In this document: positions 1 through 4,721 of the stretch, in pieces
Layout: every line of letters starts with the position of its first letter
Numbering within the stretch: position 1 is the stretch's first letter
Source of the DNA: Bacillota bacterium
GTDB lineage: Bacteria > Bacillota > Clostridia > TANB77 > CAG-465
Reading direction: 5' to 3'
DNA: 5,114 nt
Assembly: GCA_023410645.1 (NCBI GenBank)
Contig: JAEYPQ010000085.1
Span: 1-5,114 of the forward strand
The notes under the pieces: generated by a model
The model's input: the letters and a program-made list of their open reading frames with translations, nothing else
Databases searched by the model: none
Told to the model about the DNA's origin: nothing
Made by a program: the position numbers and the translations under genes

Positions 1-94
1 CGTTCGTGCTGGCGCCGACCAAGGAGGTGTTACCGAAAATGAACATCATTAGGATAGCAATCGCCTGTGGGCGGGTGAGTGGTTTATCCAGCAA
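1..94 (-). CDS. GerAB-family spore germination permease, N-terminal fragment
   Basis: Read on the minus strand from a TTG start at 94, this frame stays open to the window edge for 31 codons and begins LLDKPLTRPQAIAILMMF, followed by IFGNTSLVGAS. A short charged head with an LTxRQA-like motif, then a hydrophobic first membrane helix with a small G-x-S-type end, is how GerAB/spore-permease proteins (amino-acid/polyamine/cation superfamily; the germinant-binding subunit of spore inner-membrane receptors) begin. A purine-rich ribosome binding site (GAAGGGAGGG, plus-strand 101-110) lies 6 nt upstream of the TTG, which decides the start. The full family is about 360 residues, so only the first tenth is visible. 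The plus strand is also open here (from 3 to the TAG at 114-116), but that frame is taken as a shadow. The assignment rests on one helix and a short motif, so it is likely but not certain. It points away from the phage genes and appears to be host DNA. Confidence 0.6.
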   Translation of the reverse strand, partial: MLDKPLTRPQAIAILMMFIFGNTSLVGASTN

Positions 95-226
95 GGTGCA
101 CCCTCCCTTCGAGTAGGTCACATGATGCTTTTTGCCCAAACAATCATCAGTATTGCTGAAATGGTAAGTTTTTATCAGCCGCAGCAAAGAGATCCGCGCT
201 GAGCGAAAGCTAAAGGAGGTTTGCGC
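95..226. other. Junction between host-like gene and phage replication module
   Basis: The left part (about 117-175) is AT-richer and holds the 5' region of the leftward permease. Right of about 178 the base composition becomes GC-rich like the phage genes. A plus-strand frame open from 160 to a TAA at 211-213 ends in LSAAAKRSALSES and stops immediately before the AAAGGAGG site at 212-219. This could be the tail of a truncated upstream phage gene, but 17 codons prove little. No integrase, repressor, clear attachment-site repeat or convincing plus-strand promoter is visible here. Confidence 0.3.
148..177 (-). promoter_or_regulatory. Possible forespore (sigma-G-like) promoter for the permease
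   Basis: On the minus strand, TGATA (plus-strand 173-177) is followed after 18 nt by AATACTG (plus-strand 148-154). This loosely resembles sigma-G type -35 and -10 elements, which drive germination receptor genes in the forespore. The predicted start would leave an untranslated leader of about 45 nt before the TTG at 94. The match is imperfect and could be chance; the main support is the context of a germination gene. Confidence 0.18.
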
Positions 227-274
227 ATGGATGAAATTACGATGATGAAGAGCCTGTTCGTGGTGCGGTCGTGA
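227..274 (+). CDS. 15-residue leader ORF coupled to the primase gene
   Basis: ATG at 227 opens a short frame, MDEITMMKSLFVVRS, ending with TGA at 272-274. It has the best ribosome binding site of this area (AAAGGAGG at 212-219, 7 nt before the ATG). Its stop overlaps the GTG start of the zinc-finger primase gene as GTGA. That GTG has no Shine-Dalgarno sequence of its own, so ribosomes ending here probably reinitiate on it. The peptide itself may have no function. An alternative is that it is the remnant of a longer gene lost by deletion. Confidence 0.4.
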   Translation: MDEITMMKSLFVVRS

Positions 275-849
275 GCGCGCTGTTCGATGCGGTCCGGCAC
301 ATCACGGCCATCGACGCGGCGGAGCGCGCTGGGATTCCTCTTATGCGGCACGGCAACTGCTACTGGGCCTGTTGCCCGCTGCACGGCGAAAAGACTCCAT
401 CCATGAAATTCTACGAAGGCGACCGGGGCTGGAATTGCTTCGGATGCCATAAGGGCGGCGATGCCATCAAGTTGTACGAGGAATTGTACCACGTCGAGCC
501 TGTTGAGGCTGCACGCATGCTGGCGGCGGCGTTCGGGATCGCGGTCGATGAGTCGCGGCTCGCAGGACCGCTGCTCAAGCTAAAGCCGGGCGACCGACAG
601 AGGGACCGCGCGGCGGAGCTTCTTTATAACCGGGTCTGGGGTGAGGCGTGTGACCAGAGATGGGGCGCGCGGGCCGTGCTGAATATGCTACACGCGGGAG
701 GCACAGCAGACTGGGACAATCCGATCTTTGTGGCGGCACTGACGGCGTATTCTCACGCCGAGGAGCGGCTCGCCGCGATGGATGTCTGGGACATCCACGA
801 CAAGAGGGCATTACTTGCGGAAGGGGGCGTGTCGGGTGACGGAGGCTGA
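271..849 (+). CDS. CHC2 zinc-finger DNA primase-like protein (no TOPRIM domain)
   Basis: A 192-residue protein whose first 80 residues form a CHC2 primase zinc-binding domain: C35-P-L-H38-G-E-K-T-P-S, then C56-F-G-C59 followed by HKGGDAIKLY. The spacing C-x2-H-x17-C-x2-C and the EKTPS and GGD elements are those of DnaG-type primases, where the domain contacts the template and helps choose the priming site. Residues 80-192 contain no TOPRIM catalytic motifs and look helical, so this is a stand-alone finger domain, as found in many phages of Gram-positive bacteria; catalysis must come from elsewhere. GTG at 271 is the only credible start, because a TGA at 232-234 closes the frame upstream and the conserved domain begins soon after. 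Translation probably depends on the overlapping leader ORF. The next gene's putative original start (GTG at 836) lies inside the 3' end. Confidence 0.85.
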   Translation: MSALFDAVRHITAIDAAERAGIPLMRHGNCYWACCPLHGEKTPSMKFYEGDRGWNCFGCHKGGDAIKLYEELYHVEPVEAARMLAAAFGIAVDESRLAGPLLKLKPGDRQRDRAAELLYNRVWGEACDQRWGARAVLNMLHAGGTADWDNPIFVAALTAYSHAEERLAAMDVWDIHDKRALLAEGGVSGDGG

Positions 850-874
850 AGCGAACGCTCTACTTGAATCGTAA
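836..874 (+). pseudogene. Severed original start of the helicase gene (12-codon ORF)
   Basis: GTG at 836, 8 nt after an AAGGGGG ribosome binding site (821-827), opens a frame reading MTEAEANALLES and stopping at TAA 872-874. This is exactly the frame of the helicase downstream. After the stop, the codons RNNPNVERAAQEVMDAEAAE carry on as plausible charged helical sequence into the helicase. The simplest reading is that the gene once began here, overlapping the primase gene by 14 nt, and a nonsense change (for example CAA to TAA) now interrupts codon 13. It could instead be a true mini-ORF that delivers ribosomes to the GTG at 890, or a sequencing error. Confidence 0.4.
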
Positions 875-889
875 CGAAATAACCCGAAT

Positions 890-2056
890 GTGGAGCGGGC
901 GGCGCAGGAGGTCATGGATGCCGAGGCCGCGGAGCGCGCTGAAAAGAAGGAAGCGGAAAAGCGCGCGCAGGCGTTCCGGGAGGCCGTGGGCATGCCACCA
1001 GCGGCGGCGCCTAAGCCGGCGTTTGAGCCTATCGTGGCGTACACTGCGGCGGCGCTACGCGAGAAGGAGGTTAAGCCGCTGCCCGTCTTTGTGGAGGGGC
1101 TAATTCAGGCGGGGTTTTCCTTGCTCGCAGCAGCGCCGAAGCGGGGCAAGTCATGGCTCATGCTGTCGCTCGCCTATGCGGTGGCCACCGGCGGGACGTT
1201 CCTCGGTCGCCGCACAAAGAAAGCTGAGGTGCTGTACCTTGATCTGGAATCTGGCGAGAGCCGCGTTAAAAAGCGTATGGCGATCCTCGTGCCGGGGCCG
1301 TGGCCGACTAACCTGCACATCACGCATCGCGCGGACCTGCTGGGCGACAACGGGAAACTGCTTATGCAAATCGAGGACTGGTTGGACAAGCATCCGGATA
1401 CGAAGTTGATCATCATTGACACCGTCGGCCGCGTGAAGGGCGGCGGGCGCCGCGGTGAGAACGCATACGAAACCGATACCCGGCTCTACGGCGCGCTGCA
1501 GGCGCTCGCGCTGGTGCGCGGGATAGCCATCATTGGGGTGCACCACTACAAAAAGGGCGTTGAGGACGGCGACGATTGGTTTGAAAAGATTAGCGGCTCG
1601 ATGGGCCTGACCGGCGTCTGCGATACAGTCCTTGCTATTACAGGCAAGCGCGATGAGCAGGAGTGCATTCTCAAATCCTCCAGCCGCGACTTCGATGTGA
1701 TCGGTGACATGGTGCTCCGGTTCGAGGGTGGGGCGTGGTATGTGGTTGGCACAGATCCGCAGGCGCATGCGGCGGACAAGGCGTACCGGGAGTCGGGCAT
1801 CGTGCGCGGCATCCTCGCTTTGATGGACGCGCAGCCGGAGTGGCAAGGTGAGCCATCCAAGCTGCTTGACGCGATCACGGCAGTCTATCGCGGCCAGCTT
1901 GAGACCTATGCGGTGAACAAATTCGGTGCGGCGGTCGACGCGATTGTCGGCGAAATCTACGAGCGGGATGGCGTTGTTATTCGCCGTCAGAAGATCCGAG
2001 AGCGTCGTGTTTTGCTGATCAACCGGATTGGAGGAGGGGCTGATAATGACTTCTGA
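890..2056 (+). CDS. RepA-like AAA ATPase / replicative helicase
   Basis: A 388-residue RecA-fold ATPase of the RepA/AAA_25 kind (hexameric helicases or helicase-like replication proteins of plasmids and phages). Counting from the GTG at 890: a charged coiled-coil-like head (9-32); Walker A AAPKRGKSW (81-89); a YLDLE strand with probable catalytic E120; Walker B LIIIDT (173-178); and GVHHYKKG (216-223), which matches the HH motif at the sensor position of RepA proteins. Residues 300-388 are a helical, possibly winged-helix, tail. It probably unwinds phage DNA together with the zinc-finger primase just upstream and acts at the repeat field just downstream. The GTG at 890 has no ribosome binding site, and ATG 914 has one only 2 nt away, which is too close. 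The best start signal is at GTG 836, but a TAA at 872 separates it from the body. Function of the copy is therefore uncertain, although all ATPase motifs are intact. Confidence 0.8.
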   Translation: MERAAQEVMDAEAAERAEKKEAEKRAQAFREAVGMPPAAAPKPAFEPIVAYTAAALREKEVKPLPVFVEGLIQAGFSLLAAAPKRGKSWLMLSLAYAVATGGTFLGRRTKKAEVLYLDLESGESRVKKRMAILVPGPWPTNLHITHRADLLGDNGKLLMQIEDWLDKHPDTKLIIIDTVGRVKGGGRRGENAYETDTRLYGALQALALVRGIAIIGVHHYKKGVEDGDDWFEKISGSMGLTGVCDTVLAITGKRDEQECILKSSSRDFDVIGDMVLRFEGGAWYVVGTDPQAHAADKAYRESGIVRGILALMDAQPEWQGEPSKLLDAITAVYRGQLETYAVNKFGAAVDAIVGEIYERDGVVIRRQKIRERRVLLINRIGGGADNDF

Positions 2057-2074
2057 TTTTCATTTAACACATCT

Positions 2075-2240
2075 CAACCGTCCAGCCGTCCAGCCGTCAC
2101 CCTGTTGGTATTTCCGGGTGACGGTAGGTGACAGTTGATGCGGACAGGGTGACGGTTGATCGACTTTCTTGATCTCGCAGAAACCTTAAATTTGCTGGGT
2201 TTTGCGGGCTGGGGTGACGGCTGGACGGTTGGGACGGTTG
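2075..2240. repeat. Long inverted repeat bracketing the origin core
   Basis: The left arm (2075-2102) and right arm (2212-2240) are reverse complements over 28-29 bases with one inserted base and one mismatch. The inner 17 bases are perfect: CCGTCCAGCCGTCACCC at 2086-2102 against GGGTGACGGCTGGACGG at 2212-2228. The arms are 109 bases apart, so a protein-binding or cruciform role is likelier than a terminator. Confidence 0.75.
2145..2160 (+). repeat. 16-base direct repeat, copy 1
   Basis: CAGGGTGACGGTTGAT here is identical to the copy at 2280-2295. It is the fullest version of the repeat unit and a good consensus for the iteron. Confidence 0.8.
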
Positions 2241-2279
2241 TTTTGTTTAAAGGGGATTTTGCGGCGTGCGCTGGTGCTG

Positions 2280-2295
2280 CAGGGTGACGGTTGAT
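2280..2295 (+). repeat. 16-base direct repeat, copy 2
   Basis: Second perfect copy of CAGGGTGACGGTTGAT, 135 bases downstream of the first. It is followed within 16 bases by the inverted units at 2311-2334, with which its GGTGACGGTTGAT can also pair. Confidence 0.8.
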
Positions 2296-2390
2296 TTCAA
2301 TCGCCACACCATCAACTGTCACCATCCGTCACCCTACGCACACCCGATGCACAACAAATTATGCGAAATGACGAATGGGGAGGGCTGGGA

Positions 2391-2894
2391 ATGGAGGGCG
2401 CTGACGCTGGCTCATTGGTCGTCAGGCTACGCGCGGCGGGCGTGGATCTTCGTGTGGAGGATGGCCGTATTCGCGGCCGGATGCGTTCTGGTAAAAAGCC
2501 GCCATACACGGTGGTTGCGATGATCGGTGACTTGCGCGACCTTGGCATGGTCGCGGTGGAATTCCTCCAGCGCGAAGCGCTGGGCAAGTCGCTGGCGGTG
2601 GCGGCTCAACAGACTGGTAATGCCATCGACGACGAACCTGAGCAGGAAGATCAAACAGTTATCAACAAAGGGCTTGACAATCCGAAAGGGTTTGACCAAA
2701 TTCGGGCCGCGAGTCCGGTCGTGCTGCCGGAGCCGGACGCCGACGGGATTGTGCGGCTGGTCCGGGTTTCGCCGGAGGTGGCGTTCGCGGCCGGCGACCT
2801 GATCAATGACGGCAAAGCGGAGTTAATCGGGAAAGTAATTTACAGGAGGTTGTCGAACGTGTTTGATGTGACGTACCGGGTGTTTGAACCATGA
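2391..2894 (+). CDS. Unknown phage protein with TubC-like N-terminal domain
   Basis: The frame is open from ATG 2361, but ATG 2391 is preferred: GGGGAGGG at 2377-2384 lies 6-7 nt before it, while 2361 has no ribosome binding site. The resulting 167-residue protein begins with residues 8-32 (SLVVRLRAAGVDLRVEDGRI), resembling the LRxxGVxLxVxxGRLR strand-and-helix of TubC N-terminal docking domains, which also occur at the head of some phage and replication proteins. The middle (85-105) is acidic and probably a flexible linker. The C-terminal 50 residues (VRLVRVSPEVAF onward) look like a small beta-rich domain. I do not recognise a function. Its stop overlaps the next start as ATGA, so the two are translationally coupled, and its place between origin and nuclease suggests a replication or recombination accessory. 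Confidence 0.65.
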   Translation: MEGADAGSLVVRLRAAGVDLRVEDGRIRGRMRSGKKPPYTVVAMIGDLRDLGMVAVEFLQREALGKSLAVAAQQTGNAIDDEPEQEDQTVINKGLDNPKGFDQIRAASPVVLPEPDADGIVRLVRVSPEVAFAAGDLINDGKAELIGKVIYRRLSNVFDVTYRVFEP

Positions 2895-3322
2895 GCCGCG
2901 TGGTGAAGGCGGGCGGGCCTCCGCTTGAGAGCAAGGTCACGAAGGCGATCATGGCTTACCTGAAGGGCCGCGGAATCTGGTGCTTTAAGGTCGCCGGCGG
3001 TCCGATGCAGCAGCGCAGCGTGCCGGACATCATCTGCTCCGTGAATGGCGCTTTCGTGGCCCTGGAAGTGAAGCGGCCGGGCGTCGGCCGGCTGACAGAC
3101 CTGCAGGCGCTCACCATTGAGCGCATCCGGGAATCAGGCGGCGTGGCCGAGGTGGTGACGTCGGTGGAGGAAGCGGCCGCAGTGATCGAGGAGGTTGATG
3201 GGTTTGTTTTACAGAGGGTATCAAACGCGGCGGAAGCCGATGCACACGCCGCCGGGGTTTGCGCCGCGGGACGGGCTGGCGATCATGCTGGGCGACCGGG
3301 TGATGACGTTCATTGCGGATGA
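2891..3322 (+). CDS. VRR-NUC domain nuclease (PD-(D/E)xK fold)
   Basis: Residues 10-100 form a compact VRR-NUC domain: E13 in the first helix, then GGPMQQRSVPD with D46, LEVKRP with E59 and K61, and Q72 in the following helix. These make the metal-binding PD-(D/E)xK active site (E13, D46, E59, K61), and all residues are present. Stand-alone VRR-NUC proteins of about 90-110 residues are common in phage replication modules and are thought to be structure-specific (Holliday-junction-like) nucleases. The start ATG overlaps the preceding stop (ATGA). Beyond about residue 104 the sequence turns into Ala/Gly/Asp-rich low complexity (for example AAEADAHAAGVCAAGRAG) that reads as the off-frame shadow of the next gene, so the natural stop may have been lost and the protein extended by about 35 residues. 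Confidence 0.85.
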   Translation: MSRVVKAGGPPLESKVTKAIMAYLKGRGIWCFKVAGGPMQQRSVPDIICSVNGAFVALEVKRPGVGRLTDLQALTIERIRESGGVAEVVTSVEEAAAVIEEVDGFVLQRVSNAAEADAHAAGVCAAGRAGDHAGRPGDDVHCG

Positions 3323-3413
3323 TGAGGGGCTATTCCACCGGACGGTGGATTCAAAGGTAAAGGCTGGCCTATGGCCGGATGCGGAGGAGGGTGGAGCGGT
3401 TGACGGTACATGA
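3198..3413 (+). CDS. Small unknown phage protein overlapping the nuclease gene
   Basis: This frame encodes about 71 residues and has the more natural composition in the overlap: PGFAPRDGLAIMLGDRVMTF, followed by IADDEGLFHRTVDSKVKAGLW. That looks like a small beta-strand domain with a short helix; I do not recognise a family. The start is unsure. GAGGAGG at 3188-3194 lies 3 nt before ATG 3198, 9 nt before an in-frame TTG at 3204 (better spacing), and far from ATG 3240. Its stop TGA (3411-3413) overlaps the start of the regulator gene. The 125-base overlap with the nuclease frame is unusually long. Confidence 0.6.
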   Translation: MGLFYRGYQTRRKPMHTPPGFAPRDGLAIMLGDRVMTFIADDEGLFHRTVDSKVKAGLWPDAEEGGAVDGT

Positions 3414-3885
3414 GAAGCGGGCGCGCGTTCGCCGGATGCTGTGGGATTGGGGGCATGCGCTGGACGGGATTGCGCGGCTCGAAGACGAAATGCATTGCTT
3501 CAGCGTCTGGGCGGAAGACGCCGGCGATACGCTGAAGGCACAACGCTTGTCCGGCATGCCGGGCGGCGGAGGCACAGGGGATTCGGTATCGGACGCGGTA
3601 GAGGAGTTGGAGCGGCGGCGCGAGATGTACTTGAAGGCGGCGCGGGCCGCGTCGGCGGAGATCAGCGCGATCCTCCAGCGGAAGGTGCTGATCGACGAGT
3701 TTCTTGAAGAACTGCCACAGATCCAGAAGCGCATTATTGAACTGCGTTATCTGGACGGCCATCGGTGGACGTACATCTCTCTGAAGTTGCACTACGACGA
3801 GAGCAGCGTGAAGCGGCTGGAAGCGGCCGCGGTGACGTCGCTGGCGGAGTATTTCGACTTCGAGGCGGAAGATAAGACGATTTAA
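3400..3885 (+). CDS. RinA/ArpU-type phage late transcription regulator (sigma-70 region 4-like)
   Basis: The protein has an N-terminal helix-rich part, a GMPGGGGTGDSVSDAVEELE linker (a hallmark of the RinA/ArpU/DUF1492 group), a coiled-coil-like segment (ERRREMYLKAARAASAEISA), and a C-terminal helix-turn-helix: LPQIQKRIIELRYLDGHRWT followed by a recognition helix around SSVKRLEAAA. This C-terminal part resembles sigma-70 region 4, which binds -35-like DNA. Such proteins sit at the end of the early region of many Gram-positive prophages and switch on packaging and virion genes. The frame is open from ATG 3379, but GGAGGAGG at 3383-3390 points to TTG 3400, giving about 161 residues; 3379 cannot be excluded. 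The gene ends 14 nt before a promoter lacking a -35 box, a likely target. Confidence 0.75.
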   Translation: MTVHEKRARVRRMLWDWGHALDGIARLEDEMHCFSVWAEDAGDTLKAQRLSGMPGGGGTGDSVSDAVEELERRREMYLKAARAASAEISAILQRKVLIDEFLEELPQIQKRIIELRYLDGHRWTYISLKLHYDESSVKRLEAAAVTSLAEYFDFEAEDKTI

Positions 3886-3894
3886 GCTATTTTG

Positions 3895-3905
3895 TGTGCT
3901 ATACT
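3895..3905 (+). promoter_or_regulatory. Promoter P1, extended -10, no -35 box
   Basis: TGTGCTATACT contains a perfect TGnTATACT extended -10 (TG at 3897-3898, TATACT at 3900-3905). No TTGACA-like hexamer is found 16-18 nt upstream, inside the end of the regulator gene. This suggests dependence on the extended -10 or on an activator, the RinA/ArpU-like protein being the obvious candidate. Expected transcript start is near 3912. Confidence 0.5.
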
Positions 3906-3911
3906 GGTATC

Positions 3912-3976
3912 ATCGAGAGTCGCTCGAGAGCGCGACGGTTGAGCGGGTCCGGCTGTGCAGCTGGGCCTGTTTTTCT
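3912..3976 (+). ncRNA. Possible short structured leader RNA from P1
   Basis: A transcript from P1 would run about 65 nt before meeting the terminator. It contains no ORF and can fold at GTCGC/GCGAC (3919-3923 with 3932-3936) before the terminator stem. It resembles the short terminated RNA made from lambda pR' (6S) in position, not in sequence. Existence is inferred from the promoter and terminator only. Confidence 0.28.
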
Positions 3977-3980
3977 GTTT
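3946..3980 (+). terminator. Intrinsic terminator after the regulator gene
   Basis: GGTCCGGCT (3946-3954) pairs with AGCTGGGCC (3959-3967) over 9 bp including two G-U pairs, around a 4-base loop. The tract TGTTTTTCTGTTT follows. It would end early transcription from the replication operon as well as any transcript from P1. Confidence 0.65.
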
Positions 3981-3983
3981 GTA

Positions 3984-4013
3984 TTGCGAACATGCCTACC
4001 CCTGTGCTATACT
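3984..4013 (+). promoter_or_regulatory. Promoter P2 for the secreted-protein gene
   Basis: TGTGCTATACT at 4003-4013 repeats the P1 element exactly (TG at 4005-4006, TATACT at 4008-4013). A TTGCGA at 3984-3989, 18 nt upstream, is a fair -35 (4 of 6). P2 lies after the terminator, so the next gene can be transcribed independently of the phage early operon. Confidence 0.6.
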
Positions 4014-4115
4014 CATCTCGATGATAAACAGGAATTTGCGGGGCTGTTTTGAACTGCGGATTAAGAGGGTTTAGCTTGTTGTTGTCGTAATAATATTTTG
4101 AGGGAGGCTATTTGA

Positions 4116-4700
4116 ATGCGAACAAAAACATATTTGTTGGCATTGGCATTGCTTTTCTCGTTTTGCACGAATCCATATTCTGCGAATGCAGAACATTTTG
4201 ATAAATGGGAAGATGGAGACATATTCTTTGGATTGCGGTTCTATAAATCGGATGATGATTTGTTTGGCGCAAATATTGATTTTGATCGAGAACGCGCCAC
4301 CACGCAATCAAATACAATAACTAGTAGTTGCATAATTGATGGACATGAAAGCATTTTGACTGTAATTTTTAAAGATGCGTCCTGCCAAGATGCGATTGCG
4401 CTAAGTACGATGACTTATGTAGCAAGCGATGAAACAGAACAATTCTATAGCGATGCATTTAGGGAAATAACAGATAAATGGGGAGAAGTAGAGGGAAGTT
4501 TTTTTGCGGATGATGATTTCCGTCATTATGAATATTCTGGAAGCGCACAAGACGTGTTGCAGGGTAAAGTAGATCTAAGATATTGTAGCTCTTGGCACAA
4601 AGATGGGTATTCGGCGAGTTTGTGCGTCACGAAGTCTAAGGAAGAGATCCAATTTCTAACGATCTTTTCTCTTGACACAACAGATGATCTTTCTCCGTAG
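4116..4700 (+). CDS. Secreted acidic protein of unknown function (moron gene)
   Basis: The 194-residue product starts with a clear signal peptide: positive MRTKT, hydrophobic YLLALALLFSF, then NPYSANA with likely signal peptidase I cleavage after A25. C17 lacks a lipobox, so it is not a lipoprotein. The mature part is acidic and holds four cysteines (72, 90, 157, 170), enough for two disulfide bonds, suggesting a small extracellular beta-rich fold. I do not recognise the family. AGGGAGG at 4101-4107 lies 8 nt before the ATG. Base composition is strikingly AT-rich and codon use differs from the GC-rich genes on both sides. With its own promoter P2, its own terminator and foreign composition, it fits a moron: a cargo gene inserted between phage modules and often expressed in the lysogen to alter the host. 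It ends in tandem stops TAG TAA. Confidence 0.75.
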   Translation: MRTKTYLLALALLFSFCTNPYSANAEHFDKWEDGDIFFGLRFYKSDDDLFGANIDFDRERATTQSNTITSSCIIDGHESILTVIFKDASCQDAIALSTMTYVASDETEQFYSDAFREITDKWGEVEGSFFADDDFRHYEYSGSAQDVLQGKVDLRYCSSWHKDGYSASLCVTKSKEEIQFLTIFSLDTTDDLSP

Positions 4701-4721
4701 TAAATTCCGATTTATCTATAT

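Larger units (their letters stand above)
2116..2334. repeat. Second inverted repeat, 24-base arms
   Basis: The 24 bases at 2116-2139 (GGGTGACGGTAGGTGACAGT followed by TGAT) match the reverse complement of 2311-2334 at 22 of 24 positions. Each arm contains two tandem GGTGAC units 11 bases apart, about one helical turn, as expected of sites bound on the same DNA face. Confidence 0.75.
2057..2390. other. Iteron-rich probable replication origin
   Basis: This 330-base non-coding stretch directly follows the helicase gene. It holds at least seven copies of GGTGACGG or close variants: plus orientation near 2116, 2127, 2147, 2212 and 2282; minus orientation near 2095, 2317 and 2327. Related GGACGGTTG units lie at 2075-2091 and 2223-2240. 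Two AT-rich patches (about 2181-2193 and 2238-2260) could be unwinding elements. Repeats beside primase and helicase genes fit a phage origin bound by a replication protein. No initiator gene of known type is visible, so binding by the helicase itself or by a neighbour is inference. Only spurious ORFs lie here. Confidence 0.55.
3908..4026. repeat. Inverted 11-mer just downstream of both promoters
   Basis: TATCATCGAGA at 3908-3918 is the exact reverse complement of TCTCGATGATA at 4016-4026. Each copy begins within about 3 bases of a TATACT box and covers the expected transcript start, the usual place of an operator. A repressor or activator dimer could bridge the two, with the terminator in the loop. 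Confidence 0.5.

Noticed and set aside
3..116. Plus-strand frame open from the window edge with an AAGGAGG-preceded ATG at 39 (25 residues)
   Set aside because: The minus-strand frame over the same bases reads like a spore permease start with its own ribosome binding site, while the plus-strand peptide has no recognisable character.
864..1103. Arg-rich plus-strand frame (79 codons) overlapping the helicase start, considered as a frameshift bypass of the TAA at 872
   Set aside because: Its composition (long Arg/Trp runs) is typical of an off-frame reading, and no slippery site is seen.
1151..1846. Long minus-strand frame inside the helicase gene (231 codons)
   Set aside because: GC-rich antisense shadow: the plus frame carries Walker A, Walker B and HH motifs, and the antisense product has no recognisable motif.
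2074..2325. Minus-strand 83-codon frame with repeated INRHP-like segments
   Set aside because: The peptide repetition simply translates the iteron repeats; there is no ribosome binding site or domain.
2075..2334. CRISPR array
   Set aside because: Repeats are short, imperfect, in both orientations and unevenly spaced; there are no equal-length spacers.
3310..3792. Minus-strand frames opposite the regulator gene
   Set aside because: Pro/Arg/His-rich antisense shadow of a clearly coding plus frame.
4026..4049. AAACAG/CTGTTT hairpin followed by TTTT as a terminator before the cargo gene
   Set aside because: Only 6 weak base pairs with a 12-base loop; unlikely to stop transcription from P2.
4071..4317. 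Minus-strand frames over the start of the secreted-protein gene
   Set aside because: The plus frame has a ribosome binding site, signal peptide, promoter and terminator; the minus frames have none of these.
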